Shown: positions 39,728 to 50,251, numbered from the stretch's first letter. The stretch: DNA of 64,000 bases from Sphingobacterium cellulitidis (GCA_002245855.1 NOUX01000004.1:372001-436000); one strand, 5' to 3'. The notes: a model not told the origin generated them from the letters alone. A program made the numbers and translations.

Positions 39728-42307
39728 CTAGAAATCAAACTTCACTCTCGCTCTAATTCCCCATTCAGGAGCATCAGGATGATCCAGGTAATTCAATCTT
39801 TTTACTACATCCACACGTAATACCTTAAAGATATTGGCAACGCCGGCACTAGCTTCCATATAAGGCTTATTGCCAAAAGTAAAAGACATTTGATCAGCAT
39901 CGCCATTCGTTTGCCAAGAAAAGACCTGGTTGTTCAAACTTGGATTGTTGCTGTCACGAAGACCACCATATACCCCTTTAAAGCTAAATACCTCCCTTAA
40001 TTTCAATTTGTTCAACAATGGAATTTTATTGAAAATAAAACCATTCATATAATATTGCACATTCCAGGAAACATGATGGTCGGAAATAAATTCCATGAAG
40101 TTCATCAAGTTATAAGATTGCAACTGATAAGCATAAGTTTGGTTTGCACGGTGGATATTCAACACAGGGAAAGGTAAATTATTACCTAGGATATAAGTTC
40201 CATCCACATTCACATCTGCATATCCCAATTGAGATAAGTATAATCTTTTGAAGATACCAGCAGAGAAATTGTGGTAGTTATATTCGCCGCCAAAAACCCC
40301 TTTTACACCAGCAGTATAATTTAAGGTCATGATCGGATATTTGTTGAATATTGGAGTTCTGTATAATTTCCCTTGATAAAACTCCTCCTTAGGTGCCCAA
40401 CGAAGACCAACATTAACCTCCGTACTTTGAAGGTTATTGATGATTTTATGAGAGCCATCCGCCATGGGTAGGGAATAAGAAAGAACCCCAGCAGGAGTTT
40501 GTTTCCAAGTGCCTAAACCAGCATTCACGGAGAAGTTATTGCTGAATTCAACCTTATAATCAACTCGATAAACCTCATTATAGAGATAACTTTTATTTTC
40601 ACCACGTTTGAAGGAAAGCAATACGTTGTCTTCCTGAACGAATTCTAAATTTTGTCCCGGAATTTTGGTGTCATAAGAAGCCGAAACCCGGATATAGTGT
40701 TGCGGGAATTTATAGATGGACTTATTGTTTAAAGAATAAGTTCCAGCAAGGAAATATTTCCATTTCTGATCCTCGAAACCATAGGCGCCATATCCTTCCG
40801 CATAGAATCTCTTGCTCAACTGTTCTGTTGTACGACCACCAACACGAAGACGAAATCCTTCAACTGGGTTGTACGAATAAAAGGTATTTACCGGACCAAT
40901 TTCAACGGGTCCTGCTTGTTTATATCCTGAAAAGACCAATGCTGAGATATCCATAAAGGTCCGGAAGGAAGGCATACTTTGAAGACTATCAATATTGGTA
41001 TAAATGGAACGTTCAGATTTGCTCAATGGTTCCGGTCTCAAGGTAGCCCAGTAACTTTCGGATTTCGTTTCTTGAACCTTGTTTTCTTCAACTGGGACAA
41101 CCACATATTTATCAGGTACAGCATAGATGCTATCTGGACGAACCTGACCATTGACATAATCATTGATCAAGACCACGCGCTTACCCTTGATTCCCTTTCC
41201 TTTATTGCTGATTGAAAAATCAATACCCAAGCTGGATTTGTTCAAGTAATATTTATTATCCTCGGTTTTGTTGAAACCTAATTCAATATTCAGGTCTCGA
41301 ACAAAATTTAAGTTGATCTCATCACTGACGGTCATTTCCGCAGCTTTTACCGCATAGTTGCCGTCAAGGGTTACATAAAGTTTACCCTTGAACAATAGAT
41401 CATTTTTGTTTCTTGGATAAAAGCTTAATTCTACTAAGGACTCATCCTTATTCTTGATCGTATCGGTAATATAGAAGCGATAGAAAGTAGGCGCGGTATT
41501 CGCAATCGGACTCAAAAACTGGTTGGTCAAAATCGTGATATTGTTATCATAGATTTCAATCTCATCATAGAGTCTATTGAAATATTTGCTCAATCCATCG
41601 TTGTCAATGAATTTAGGATCGAATTCTGCCTTGCGATCTGCCAGGATGTATTGTTTCTTGGCATTGGGATCTTTACGGAAATAAACCTTTGAGAATTTCT
41701 CCTCCATATATGCTGGTAATACATAGTTAGCATCGTTTTTTGCAGTGTCATCTTTCTCAAATAGGAATTGATATTTCTTGAATACCTTTTTGTTCTTGAA
41801 CTTCTCATCCAGGTTGCTCAATCCCAAGCTTATTTTCTCATATTGGTCAAATTCAGCAAACTGCTGACCTGTCAATCGGTTTTGGTCCCTATGTTCTACT
41901 ACCTTGCGAATTAACTCAACGGCAGGATTATTCTTATTGGAGTATTTGATGCGCTTTGGAGCACGAACCACAATTTCCTCAATGGAGTTGGAAGGGAACA
42001 ACATCACACGGATGGTTTGTTCCTTTTCAGCATTAACCGGATATTCTTCAGAATCAAAGCCAACAGAACTAATTCTGATCTTCTTGTATTCGGAAGGGAT
42101 GGTCAATGTATATTCCCCTTTTTCATTGGAACTGGTACCCATTTCTTTTGCAGCGCCCAACACTTTGATAGATGCATAAGGAATAGCTTCGTAATTGTCA
42201 GCATTCATCACTTTCCCCTTGATCGTGATAAATTCCTGAGCATAAATAAATTGGAATGAAAATAACATTCCAAAGAGTATTGACAAGTAAAATAATCTCG
42301 TTTTCAT
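39728..42307 (-). CDS. DUF5686 outer-membrane protein with carboxypeptidase-regulatory-like domain
   Basis: An 859-residue protein; start at MKTRLFYL (42307) gives a good signal peptide ending near 'YAQE'. Residues of about 26-110 are a CarboxypepD_reg-like beta sandwich ('IKGKVMNADNYEAIPYASIKVLG'), followed by the DUF5686 region, whose last 350 residues look like an outer-membrane barrel ('YSYNPVEGFRLRVGGRTTEQL', ending 'RARVKFDF'). No TonB plug is apparent. Substrate unknown; widespread in Bacteroidota. Confidence 0.8.
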   Translation of the reverse strand: MKTRLFYLSILFGMLFSFQFIYAQEFITIKGKVMNADNYEAIPYASIKVLGAAKEMGTSSNEKGEYTLTIPSEYKKIRISSVGFDSEEYPVNAEKEQTIRVMLFPSNSIEEIVVRAPKRIKYSNKNNPAVELIRKVVEHRDQNRLTGQQFAEFDQYEKISLGLSNLDEKFKNKKVFKKYQFLFEKDDTAKNDANYVLPAYMEEKFSKVYFRKDPNAKKQYILADRKAEFDPKFIDNDGLSKYFNRLYDEIEIYDNNITILTNQFLSPIANTAPTFYRFYITDTIKNKDESLVELSFYPRNKNDLLFKGKLYVTLDGNYAVKAAEMTVSDEINLNFVRDLNIELGFNKTEDNKYYLNKSSLGIDFSISNKGKGIKGKRVVLINDYVNGQVRPDSIYAVPDKYVVVPVEENKVQETKSESYWATLRPEPLSKSERSIYTNIDSLQSMPSFRTFMDISALVFSGYKQAGPVEIGPVNTFYSYNPVEGFRLRVGGRTTEQLSKRFYAEGYGAYGFEDQKWKYFLAGTYSLNNKSIYKFPQHYIRVSASYDTKIPGQNLEFVQEDNVLLSFKRGENKSYLYNEVYRVDYKVEFSNNFSVNAGLGTWKQTPAGVLSYSLPMADGSHKIINNLQSTEVNVGLRWAPKEEFYQGKLYRTPIFNKYPIMTLNYTAGVKGVFGGEYNYHNFSAGIFKRLYLSQLGYADVNVDGTYILGNNLPFPVLNIHRANQTYAYQLQSYNLMNFMEFISDHHVSWNVQYYMNGFIFNKIPLLNKLKLREVFSFKGVYGGLRDSNNPSLNNQVFSWQTNGDADQMSFTFGNKPYMEASAGVANIFKVLRVDVVKRLNYLDHPDAPEWGIRARVKFDF

Positions 42308-42539
42308 GTTGTGACTTTTTGACTTTTTTATATCGTTATTCAAAAAGTATTGCAAATAAAGATATTATTGATGATTTTATAAAGTATTGACTTGACGATT
42401 TGACTTTTCTATGATAATTAGTCAATAATTATTATTTGATATGACAATTGGCTAATAGTTTGGCGATTCCATGACAAAATTGTTTTGGTCCTAGATGAAT
42501 CCATTCCCTATTCTGTTGTTATATTCTGAGATAGATTAA

Positions 42540-42690
42540 GTCAAATTTGGGGATAATTCGATCTTTGGTCCGACTTTCTTAGGATTTTGGTCTGACTTTC
42601 TTCGGAGCTTGGCCGAATTTTTTCGAACAAGGTCAGGAAAACCTCCGAGGGAGATCCGAAGAAGGTCCGGAAAAGGTCCTAGTTTGAACT
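42540..42690. repeat. Degenerate repeats forming a long imperfect inverted repeat
   Basis: In the 522-bp gap 42308-42829 the plus strand shows related units 'TTTGGTCCGACTTTCTTAGG', 'TTTGGTCTGACTTTCTTCGG' and 'CTTGGCCGAATTTTTTCG', followed by 'CCGAAGAAGGTCCGG' in opposite sense. The left units and right part can fold on each other around TTCGAA near 42624. The 42536-42802 minus-strand frame reads through these repeats and is probably not a gene. The rest of the gap is AT-rich with no gene seen. Confidence 0.4.
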
Positions 42691-42781
42691 GTATAAAGCT
42701 ATAATTAAAGCCAAATTGGAATGGTATAGGCAAGTGACTGGAAACAACAGGAGCGTAGTAATAGGAAATAAACAAAAAAAG

Positions 42782-42812
42782 AAACCCCGAGCTGATATGC
42801 ATCGGGGTTTTT
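42782..42812 (-). terminator. Terminator of DMT transporter gene
   Basis: AAACCCCGA (42782-42790), 11-nt loop, TCGGGGTTT (42802-42810), A-rich upstream and T-rich downstream, so bidirectional. Confidence 0.8.
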
Positions 42813-42829
42813 AATATTTTTTGGACTGA

Positions 42830-44017
42830 TTAATCGTAAAACTCTTGATCGTAGTTTTGATTTTTATTCTTTTCCGGGTTTGGATTCTCGGATTTGTTGA
42901 TATCCTTTTCGCCTTCCTTTGGTTTCTTTGGTTTTTTCTTCCCGAATTCTGCAACCTCCACAATACGAGGAATACTACTTTTCGGTGCCATATAGCGTAG
43001 TTTGCGAATCTTACGTCTGCGTTTGTAATTTTTGATGAGTGATGAATCCCGATATAGATTCCAGTTCATCAATAATACACTGAATAATACAACTGCCAGC
43101 CCAATAATCTGCATCCTGCTTACAATATGGTCTGTGAAGAAATGAACCAGGATTAAGGCTACAATTGGATTTACATAAGCGTAAGTACTCACCTCAGTTG
43201 CTGGACGAACCTGTAATAAGAAGATATAACAGCTAAAGGCTAGGATGGAACCCATCAATGCCAAGTAAACCATGGCGCCCCAATATTCCAATGGAACTGA
43301 CTTGACGTCGAAGTTCATATACTCCCCATTAAGGAGGGCAACTGTTGTAAAGGCTATCCCCGCCACAACCATTTGCCATGCGGTTTTTACCATTACATTC
43401 AGGTCCTCTTCGGGTTCTTTGGGAGTTGCGGATTCTGAGGATTTATTGTTTTCGGACTTCTTGCTGTATTTCGAGATTAATGAACCTACGGTCCAGCCAA
43501 TGGTTCCTACGGTCATTACAATCATGGCAGTTAACTTCTTATCTGAAGAACCATCATCGGCAGATGCACCGAAGATCTGCTCTGCAAAGAGCATCACAAC
43601 GCCCATGAAACCTAGGATTAGTCCCAGTAAGGTAGGAATACTGCTGAAATTCTCCTTCCATTTGGGTTTATCTAGAATAATAAACCAGATGGCTGTTGCA
43701 GCAGACAGAATGGAAACAATCGCACTGGAAATATATTGTTCGGACCAAATAATGGCCGCCATATCAATAAATAGCAAGAGGAAGCCCACCAAAGCGGCAT
43801 CCTTTACTGCTTTCTTGATATAGATTTTATAACCCTTCAGCCAGCAATAAAGCATCAATAAGCTACCCGCAATAATAAAGCGGATGGAGCCTAAGACAAA
43901 GGGAGGGAAAGCATGTAATGCTTTCTCGATAAAGAAAAAGGTAGATCCCCAAACGATGTAGACCACCAGATAGGCGAAGATGATAAGACTGCCTGATGGA
44001 CTTGATGATTTAACCAT
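42830..44017 (-). CDS. EamA/DMT-family transporter
   Basis: A 395-residue drug/metabolite transporter with about ten membrane segments and two EamA repeats ('VVYIVWGSTFFFIEKAL' at the start of the first, 'MVYLALMGSILAFSCYIFLLQ' in the second). A 30-residue Ser/Glu-rich loop interrupts the middle, and an 80-residue Lys-rich cytoplasmic tail follows the last helix, longer than usual. It is 8 bp downstream of an Lrp regulator, which suggests amino acid or metabolite export under Lrp control. Confidence 0.85.
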   Translation of the reverse strand: MVKSSSPSGSLIIFAYLVVYIVWGSTFFFIEKALHAFPPFVLGSIRFIIAGSLLMLYCWLKGYKIYIKKAVKDAALVGFLLLFIDMAAIIWSEQYISSAIVSILSAATAIWFIILDKPKWKENFSSIPTLLGLILGFMGVVMLFAEQIFGASADDGSSDKKLTAMIVMTVGTIGWTVGSLISKYSKKSENNKSSESATPKEPEEDLNVMVKTAWQMVVAGIAFTTVALLNGEYMNFDVKSVPLEYWGAMVYLALMGSILAFSCYIFLLQVRPATEVSTYAYVNPIVALILVHFFTDHIVSRMQIIGLAVVLFSVLLMNWNLYRDSSLIKNYKRRRKIRKLRYMAPKSSIPRIVEVAEFGKKKPKKPKEGEKDINKSENPNPEKNKNQNYDQEFYD

Positions 44018-44025
44018 GACTTATT

Positions 44026-44505
44026 TTAATCCTTTGAAGGAATAACCAATTTATTGTCTTCCTTCACTGTTTCTAATACAATTGTAGTTCTTGTGGAGAT
44101 AATGCCTTCTATCTTGCTCAATGTGTTGCGCATAAGGTCAACCAATCCAGCAGAATCATTGGTTCTGACTTTGATCAGGTAACCATCTTCACCAGCGATA
44201 TCGTGTACTTCCAATACCTCCGGTATTTCAGCTAATAATAAGCCTACTTTTTGAACACCGATAATATCTTGAGTCTTGATAAAAATGAACGATAGCATCT
44301 TTTGGTCGAGAGCAGCCGGGTTGATGCGAGCATTATATTGAAGGATAACTTCTTTTTGTTCGAGTTTTTTGACTCTCTCCAGGATAGCGGATGGTGCCAT
44401 TCCAAGTTCACGGGCAATATCCGCATTATTGGTACGGGCATTATCTTGCATGATCCGGATGATCTGAAGGTCAATTTGATCTAATGAAATTTCAAGTTTT
44501 GCCAT
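44026..44505 (-). CDS. Lrp/AsnC-family transcriptional regulator
   Basis: A 159-residue regulator. N-terminal HTH ('DQIDLQIIRIMQDNARTNNADIARELGMAPSAILERVKKLE', about 8-50) and C-terminal RAM ligand-binding domain ('VLEVHDIAGEDGYLIKVRTNDSAGLVDLM'). Located immediately upstream of the DMT transporter, its likely target and operon partner. Confidence 0.92.
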   Translation of the reverse strand: MAKLEISLDQIDLQIIRIMQDNARTNNADIARELGMAPSAILERVKKLEQKEVILQYNARINPAALDQKMLSFIFIKTQDIIGVQKVGLLLAEIPEVLEVHDIAGEDGYLIKVRTNDSAGLVDLMRNTLSKIEGIISTRTTIVLETVKEDNKLVIPSKD

Positions 44506-44714
44506 AATGCCGCAAATATCGCTAATTCCGAATTAAATTCAAAGAAATGAACAAAAAAATGAATTTTATTCAGCGGATTATGACTTGCTGGAGATAATTG
44601 TTGCAAAAATTCAGTCTATCAATGGATTAGGAAATCAATCCATAGCCTTGGAAGGTACACGAATATACGGAAATTGATAAATAACTGGAAATATATGTTT
44701 ATGACTTATTATTT

Positions 44715-47678
44715 ATGAAACAATGCGTAGTTTTGTTATTCAATCTATCTACAGTGTCAGTACAGTTAAAATTAGTAGCCTTAGCGGAATCTCTCAAGGG
44801 AGATTTATTTTATGATCAAAAAAATGCATCCCATCAAACGATGCGTTTAGCTTATTCCACCGATGCCTCGGTCTATCAGGAATTACCATTAGCCGTATGT
44901 ATCCCTCAGGAAATTCAGGATCTGAAGAAATTGATTCATTTTTCTCGGGAAAACCAAGTTACCTTGATTCCTCGTACTGCCGGAACTTCCTTGGCAGGAC
45001 AAGTGGTGGGTGATGGTATTGTGATTGATATTTCCAGGTTCTTCAATCAGATTCTGGAAGTTAATCAGGAAGAGCAATGGGCGCGGGTTCAGCCAGGTGT
45101 GATTCGGGATGATCTGAATGCCTACTTAAAACCCTATGGATTGATGTTTGGTCCGGAGACTTCTACTGCCAGCAGGGCCATGGTTGGAGGAATGATCGGA
45201 AATAATTCCTCTGGATTGCATTCAATCGTTTGGGGAGATACCCGCCATAATTTGTTGGAAGCGAATGTGATATTGGATGATGAGTCTGAAGTAATCTTCA
45301 AAAGCCTCAACGAAGCGGAATACTTTGAGAAGCTTTCCCAGCAAAATAGAGAAGGTGATATTTACCGTGGCTTGAACAACCTGTTGACCAATAAGGAGAA
45401 TCAGGCAGCCATCCATGCAGGCTATCCAAAATCTGAGATTACCCGTAGAAATACAGGCTATGCCTTGGATATGTTGAGTGATACCAGTGAACCATTTAAT
45501 CTATGCCGATTATTGGCAGGTTCTGAAGGTACTATTGGTATTATCACAGAGGCAAAGATTAAGCTGATGCCATTACCTGCAAAGGAAATTGGTTTATTAT
45601 GTGTGCATTTCAAGGATATGGTGGAATGTATGCGTGGGAATGTGGTTGCACTGAACAATAAGCCTGAAGCTTCCGAACTGGTAGATAAATATATTTTGGA
45701 TTTTACGGTAGGACATCCTACCTATCAATATAATCGGTTTTTCATTGAAGGAGATCCGGAAGCTTTATTAATCGTTGAATTCCGAGGGAATACGCAAGCT
45801 GAAATTGCAGCCAAGGCAGAACGATTGATTGCTGAATTAAAGGCGGAAGGCCTGGGTTATGCTTATCCATGGATTACAGGGGTTGAACAAACCAATTTGG
45901 TTTGGGATGTTCGGAAAGCTGGATTGGGTTTGATCCGAAATCTACCGGGTGATTCTCAGCCGGTCAATCTGATCGAGGACTGTGCGGTTTCTCCAGAGGA
46001 TTTGCCTAATTATGTTGCCGATATCCAGGAATTACTAAAAACTGAAAATGTGCATGCTTCCTATTATGCCCATGCTGGTGCAGGGGAGCTTCATATCGAA
46101 CCTTTTATTAATCTTAAAACTGCTGAAGGAAAGAAACAATTTCGCCGCATTTTAGAGAAAACTACTGATCTAGTGTTAAAATACAATGGATCATTAAGTG
46201 GTGAGCATGGCGATGGTCGATTGAGAGGAGAGTTTATTGGAAAGGTGTTGGGAGAAAAGGTATATGATCTTCTGTTACAGGTGAAAAACATCTTTGACCC
46301 GCATAATGTCTTTAATGCGAAAAAGATTGTCAATACACCTCCAATGGATACACATTTGCGCTATGATCAGGTGACTGATGGCAAAAGTATCAAGACCTAT
46401 TTTGATTTTACAAAGAATGAGAGCATTCTTCGTTTGGCGGAGAAATGTTCAGGATCGGGGGATTGTCGGAAAACTGAAATCACGGGTGGAACGATGTGTC
46501 CATCTTTTATGGCTACGCGTGATGAAAAGGATACTACTCGTGCCAGGGCAAACATGTTGCGTCAATTCCTAACCAATTCTACACAAACCAACCGTTTTAA
46601 TCATGAAGAGATTAAAGATGTGATGGATCTGTGTCTGAGCTGCAAGGGTTGTAAAACTGAGTGTCCTTCGAGTGTGGATATTGCCAAGATGAAAGCTGAG
46701 TTCCTGCAGCATTATTATGATGCCAATGGAAGTCCTTTCAGAGCGAAATTGATTGCTAATTTTACAGAATCTCAAAAATTAGGTTCTTTGGTAGCTCCGA
46801 TCTATAATTTCTTTGCAACGAATGGATTTACCTCCAGTATCATTAAATCTGTTGTTGGTTTTGCACCGGGAAGGTCATTGCCAAAAGTTCATGGCACCAC
46901 CTTCAGTAAATGGGCTGCAAAACAAGCAGTACGCCCTCAACAACGGAAGGTATTTCTTTTCAGTGATGAGTTCACTAATTACAACGATACTGAGGTAGGT
47001 ATTGCTGCCTATAAATTATTAACAGCTCTGGGATATGAAGTTATCGTCCCTAAGTTAAAGGAAAGTGGTAGGACTTATTTGTCCAAAGGCTTTGTCAAGA
47101 AGGCTAAAGAATTGGCTAATCAGAATGTTGATTTGGCCGCTGCGGAGGTATCCTCTGAATCACCTTTGCTAGGGGTAGAGCCGTCTGCCATTATTACTTT
47201 TAGGGATGAGTATCCAGATTTAGTGGATGCTTCGAAACGTGAAAAAGCAAATAACCTTGCCAAGAATGCCTTGATGATCGATGAGTTTCTAGTTCGGGAA
47301 ATAAAAGCTGGACGATTGCATCCGGAGCAGTTTACTTCGGAGCCACAGAAGATTAAGTTACATGGGCATTGTTATCAGAAAGCATTTAAGTTGGTGGATT
47401 ATACAAAGGAATTATTGTCCTTCCCATCCAACTATGAAGTGGAGGTGATTCCATCTGGATGTTGTGGAATGGCGGGTTCATTCGGATATGAAAAGGAGCA
47501 TTTCGAGGTTTCTCAAAAGGTGGCTGAACTCGTGTTGTTCCCAACCTTGAGGAAGACTTCAGATGATTATATCATCGCGGCGGCTGGAACAAGTTGTAGG
47601 CATCAAATCAAAGATGGTTTGCAAAGAAAATCGTACCATCCGGTAGAAATTATGTATAATGCCTTAATTAAGAAATAA
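44715..47678 (+). CDS. FAD-linked oxidase / Fe-S oxidoreductase fusion
   Basis: A 987-residue fusion of a GlcD-like FAD dehydrogenase and a GlcF-like Fe-S subunit. FAD (PCMH) part: 'LIPRTAGTSLAGQVVGDGIVIDISRF', 'FGPETSTASRAMVGGMIGNNSSG'. Fe-S part: 'CSGSGDCRKTE ... CPSF' and 'CLSCKGCKTECP', then CCG-type 'SGCCGMAGSFGYEKEH' near residue 905. It probably oxidises a 2-hydroxy acid such as D-lactate or glycolate, passing electrons to quinone; substrate unproven. True start may be a few codons inside. Confidence 0.85.
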   Translation: MKQCVVLLFNLSTVSVQLKLVALAESLKGDLFYDQKNASHQTMRLAYSTDASVYQELPLAVCIPQEIQDLKKLIHFSRENQVTLIPRTAGTSLAGQVVGDGIVIDISRFFNQILEVNQEEQWARVQPGVIRDDLNAYLKPYGLMFGPETSTASRAMVGGMIGNNSSGLHSIVWGDTRHNLLEANVILDDESEVIFKSLNEAEYFEKLSQQNREGDIYRGLNNLLTNKENQAAIHAGYPKSEITRRNTGYALDMLSDTSEPFNLCRLLAGSEGTIGIITEAKIKLMPLPAKEIGLLCVHFKDMVECMRGNVVALNNKPEASELVDKYILDFTVGHPTYQYNRFFIEGDPEALLIVEFRGNTQAEIAAKAERLIAELKAEGLGYAYPWITGVEQTNLVWDVRKAGLGLIRNLPGDSQPVNLIEDCAVSPEDLPNYVADIQELLKTENVHASYYAHAGAGELHIEPFINLKTAEGKKQFRRILEKTTDLVLKYNGSLSGEHGDGRLRGEFIGKVLGEKVYDLLLQVKNIFDPHNVFNAKKIVNTPPMDTHLRYDQVTDGKSIKTYFDFTKNESILRLAEKCSGSGDCRKTEITGGTMCPSFMATRDEKDTTRARANMLRQFLTNSTQTNRFNHEEIKDVMDLCLSCKGCKTECPSSVDIAKMKAEFLQHYYDANGSPFRAKLIANFTESQKLGSLVAPIYNFFATNGFTSSIIKSVVGFAPGRSLPKVHGTTFSKWAAKQAVRPQQRKVFLFSDEFTNYNDTEVGIAAYKLLTALGYEVIVPKLKESGRTYLSKGFVKKAKELANQNVDLAAAEVSSESPLLGVEPSAIITFRDEYPDLVDASKREKANNLAKNALMIDEFLVREIKAGRLHPEQFTSEPQKIKLHGHCYQKAFKLVDYTKELLSFPSNYEVEVIPSGCCGMAGSFGYEKEHFEVSQKVAELVLFPTLRKTSDDYIIAAAGTSCRHQIKDGLQRKSYHPVEIMYNALIKK

Positions 47679-47724
47679 TAAACAAAAAAAGGATATTATT
47701 GTATTAAACATAAACAGAGAAATT

Positions 47725-48369
47725 ATGAAAAAGATAACAACTTTTGCAGTTTTACTTTCCACGGCAGTTTGGATGGGATCATGTGGAAATGCTAATAACA
47801 AAGGCGATAAAACAGGCGATTCAACTAGTAGCAATGTGGCAAAGGGGTTAAAACCCTTGACCAATGAAAAGGAGAGTAATCAGTTTCATTTGTACTTTGA
47901 TCTTACAAATCCGAGTGCTACAGATTCATCGATGGTATATGATGCAAAAGCTGAATTCAATAATGAACCTGTTGGATTTAAGGTTGAGGTATTAAAAAAT
48001 ATAGAGCCTGGGATTAATGAAAAAGGTCAGGCTGACGAAGAGTTAGGCTTTAGAAAAGGTGCGGTAAGGATTAGTTCCAATGGTGCTCCATCTGATAATT
48101 TCGTTAAGACTTTGGGAACCTTATTTAAACTTCCTACAGATGGTAAGATGACAACTAATACTTTAGATCCATTGGTGTTTTCTTCTAATAATAAGAAAGT
48201 TGATTTATCCAATCCTGGAACCTATAGTTTCAAATATTTCTTTGATAATGGAACTGGGAAAGAGGCAGAGATGTTTGGTAAAATAGATACCTATAAACAA
48301 TCTTTTGAATTGGGTGAGAAAGACTCAACCTTCCGGGCTGCAATTATTTCAGCCTTTGAAGGTAAATAA
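47725..48369 (+). CDS. Lipoprotein of unknown function, 214 aa
   Basis: Lipobox 'MGSC' (C20) after a clean signal. Mature protein is Asp/Asn/Lys-rich and beta-like; no recognised motif. Probably outer-membrane or periplasmic. Own terminator follows. Confidence 0.65.
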   Translation: MKKITTFAVLLSTAVWMGSCGNANNKGDKTGDSTSSNVAKGLKPLTNEKESNQFHLYFDLTNPSATDSSMVYDAKAEFNNEPVGFKVEVLKNIEPGINEKGQADEELGFRKGAVRISSNGAPSDNFVKTLGTLFKLPTDGKMTTNTLDPLVFSSNNKKVDLSNPGTYSFKYFFDNGTGKEAEMFGKIDTYKQSFELGEKDSTFRAAIISAFEGK

Positions 48370-48391
48370 AACATAATTTAATGTATTTTAG

Positions 48392-48421
48392 AAAGGGTTT
48401 CCAGTATGGTAACCCTTTTTT
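48392..48421 (+). terminator. Rho-independent terminator
   Basis: AAAGGGTT (48392-48399), loop, AACCCTTT (48411-48418), then TTT. Ends the lipoprotein transcript. Confidence 0.85.
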
Positions 48422-48479
48422 GCTGATTTCAGGCAATGTTTCAGCTTGAAACTTATTTTGTAATGGATGAATGAATAGG

Positions 48480-49355
48480 ATGAAAAATTTTCTTTTTACG
48501 TTTTTGATATGCTTGACAAGCTGGAATCTAGTTTATTCTCAGGAGGTTAAGCATTCGCAGCGATCGATAAGAGGCAAGATTAGTTCTCCTGCATTGGTAG
48601 AGATCTCCGGGATTATTTCATCAATAAATAACCCAGGCATGTTCTGGGTACATAATGATAGTGGTGATAAGGCAAAAGTGTATTTAATTGATTCAGCGGC
48701 TCAATTGATGTGTACCTATCAATTAGAGGGAATTAATGCTATTGATATTGAAGATATCGCTTGGGTGGAGCTCAATGGGAAATCGAATATTGTATTGGCT
48801 GATGTGGGGGATAACTTGGGTCAACGTAGCAATATAAGCTTATATGTCTTTCCAGAGCCAGTTTTTTCGAAAGGAAACAAGCAGGATACCATTGGGAGGG
48901 CAGACATTTCGGTCAAGTCTTTGAACTATCCCGGCAAAGCCAGAGATGCTGAAGCGGTATTTGTGGATCCCCTTGATAAGCAGTTTTATATTATTTCAAA
49001 GCGGGAATTTCAATCCAGCCTTTATACAGCAGCAATTTTTAATTCTGCTACTGATCATTTTCAGTTGAAACCAGTAATGAGATTTCCTTTTACGTTTATC
49101 ACTGCTGCGGATATTTCCCCGAAAAGGGATGCTCTAATCATGAAAAATTTAACCAATATATATTACTGGCCTATAGGTTCTAATGAATCCATAGTTAAAG
49201 CATTACAGAAGTCATTTTTACCCATTCCATATGAGCCGGAGCCACAAGGGGAAGCCATTACATTCGATCGATTGTCAGATGGATTTTACACGATTAGTGA
49301 ACGACCTTTTGGTTTAGACTCCTATCTTTATTACTATTATATTTCAAAACCTTAA
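48480..49355 (+). CDS. Secreted beta-propeller-like protein, 291 aa
   Basis: Signal peptide to about residue 22 ('WNLVYSQE'). The repeats 'ISGIISSINNPGMFWVHNDSGD', 'AIDIEDIAWVELNGKSNIVLADVGDN', 'DAEAVFVDPLDKQFYIISKRE' and 'GEAITFDRLSDGFYTISE' suggest a propeller of the kind seen in phytase-like/esterase-like secreted proteins. No catalytic residues identified. Just before the esterase gene (5 bp), so they may be one operon. Confidence 0.65.
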   Translation: MKNFLFTFLICLTSWNLVYSQEVKHSQRSIRGKISSPALVEISGIISSINNPGMFWVHNDSGDKAKVYLIDSAAQLMCTYQLEGINAIDIEDIAWVELNGKSNIVLADVGDNLGQRSNISLYVFPEPVFSKGNKQDTIGRADISVKSLNYPGKARDAEAVFVDPLDKQFYIISKREFQSSLYTAAIFNSATDHFQLKPVMRFPFTFITAADISPKRDALIMKNLTNIYYWPIGSNESIVKALQKSFLPIPYEPEPQGEAITFDRLSDGFYTISERPFGLDSYLYYYYISKP

Positions 49356-49360
49356 AACTG

Positions 49361-50167
49361 ATGAAATCCAGATTTTTACTGCTATTACTTTTATTTACGG
49401 TTGTTTTTGCCCAAGCTGCCAAAGTGGATACTTTAGCGATCCCAAGTGCTTCTATGAAGAAATCGATCAAGACTGTTGTTATTCAACCTGAAGGATCGAA
49501 GAAAAAGGAATTTCCGACTTTGTATTTACTGCATGGATATTCAGGGGATTATAGCAATTGGGTAAATAAGGTTCCGGCTATCAAAGAATTGGCAGATCGT
49601 TATGAGATGGTTATTGTCTGTCCGGATGGAGGCTTTGGAAGTTGGTATTGGGATACGGAAGATCCTAATTTCCAATATGAAACCTTTGTAGCCAAGGAAT
49701 TGCTGGAGTATGTGGATGGAAAATTTCCAGTAATCAAGGATCGGAGTAAACGTGGAATTACAGGGTTAAGTATGGGTGGCCATGGCGCATTGTATTTAGC
49801 GATTCGTCATCAGGATGTTTTTGCAGCAGTAGGCAGTACCTCAGGTGGTGTTGATATTCGTCCATTTCCAAATAATTGGGATATGGCAAAGCGAATTGGA
49901 GCTTATGATCAGCATCCAGAATCATGGGATAAGCATACCGTTATGGAGTTGACCTACCTGATAAAACCAAAATCTTTAGAAATTTTTATTGATTGTGGCA
50001 CGGATGATTTCTTTTATGGGGTTAATAGTAAGTTACACGAAAAATTAACTTACTTAAATATTCCGCATAAATATTTAACTATGCCAGGAGCGCATAATTG
50101 GGACTATTGGAGCAAATCTATTCAGTATCAGCTAACTTTTTTTCATGACTTTTTTTCAAAGGCCTGA
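49361..50167 (+). CDS. Secreted alpha/beta-hydrolase esterase
   Basis: A 268-residue esterase of the Esterase-D/feruloyl type with signal peptide. Oxyanion 'LYLLHGYSGDYSNW', nucleophile elbow 'GLSMGGHGAL', acid 'DCGTDDFF', catalytic His 'PGAHNWDYW'. Substrate unknown; relatives split acyl esters of sugars. The preceding secreted propeller-like protein may be its partner. Confidence 0.85.
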   Translation: MKSRFLLLLLLFTVVFAQAAKVDTLAIPSASMKKSIKTVVIQPEGSKKKEFPTLYLLHGYSGDYSNWVNKVPAIKELADRYEMVIVCPDGGFGSWYWDTEDPNFQYETFVAKELLEYVDGKFPVIKDRSKRGITGLSMGGHGALYLAIRHQDVFAAVGSTSGGVDIRPFPNNWDMAKRIGAYDQHPESWDKHTVMELTYLIKPKSLEIFIDCGTDDFFYGVNSKLHEKLTYLNIPHKYLTMPGAHNWDYWSKSIQYQLTFFHDFFSKA

Positions 50168-50251
50168 AATGCTGTCGGTATCGGATAATTTATTTGCTAA
50201 TCTGAATAATATTGATAAATTTGATTTATCTACGAGAGAATAAACCTGTAG

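Noticed and set aside
42536..42802. 88-aa minus-strand frame
   Set aside because: Runs through degenerate inverted repeats and the terminator; no protein-like pattern.
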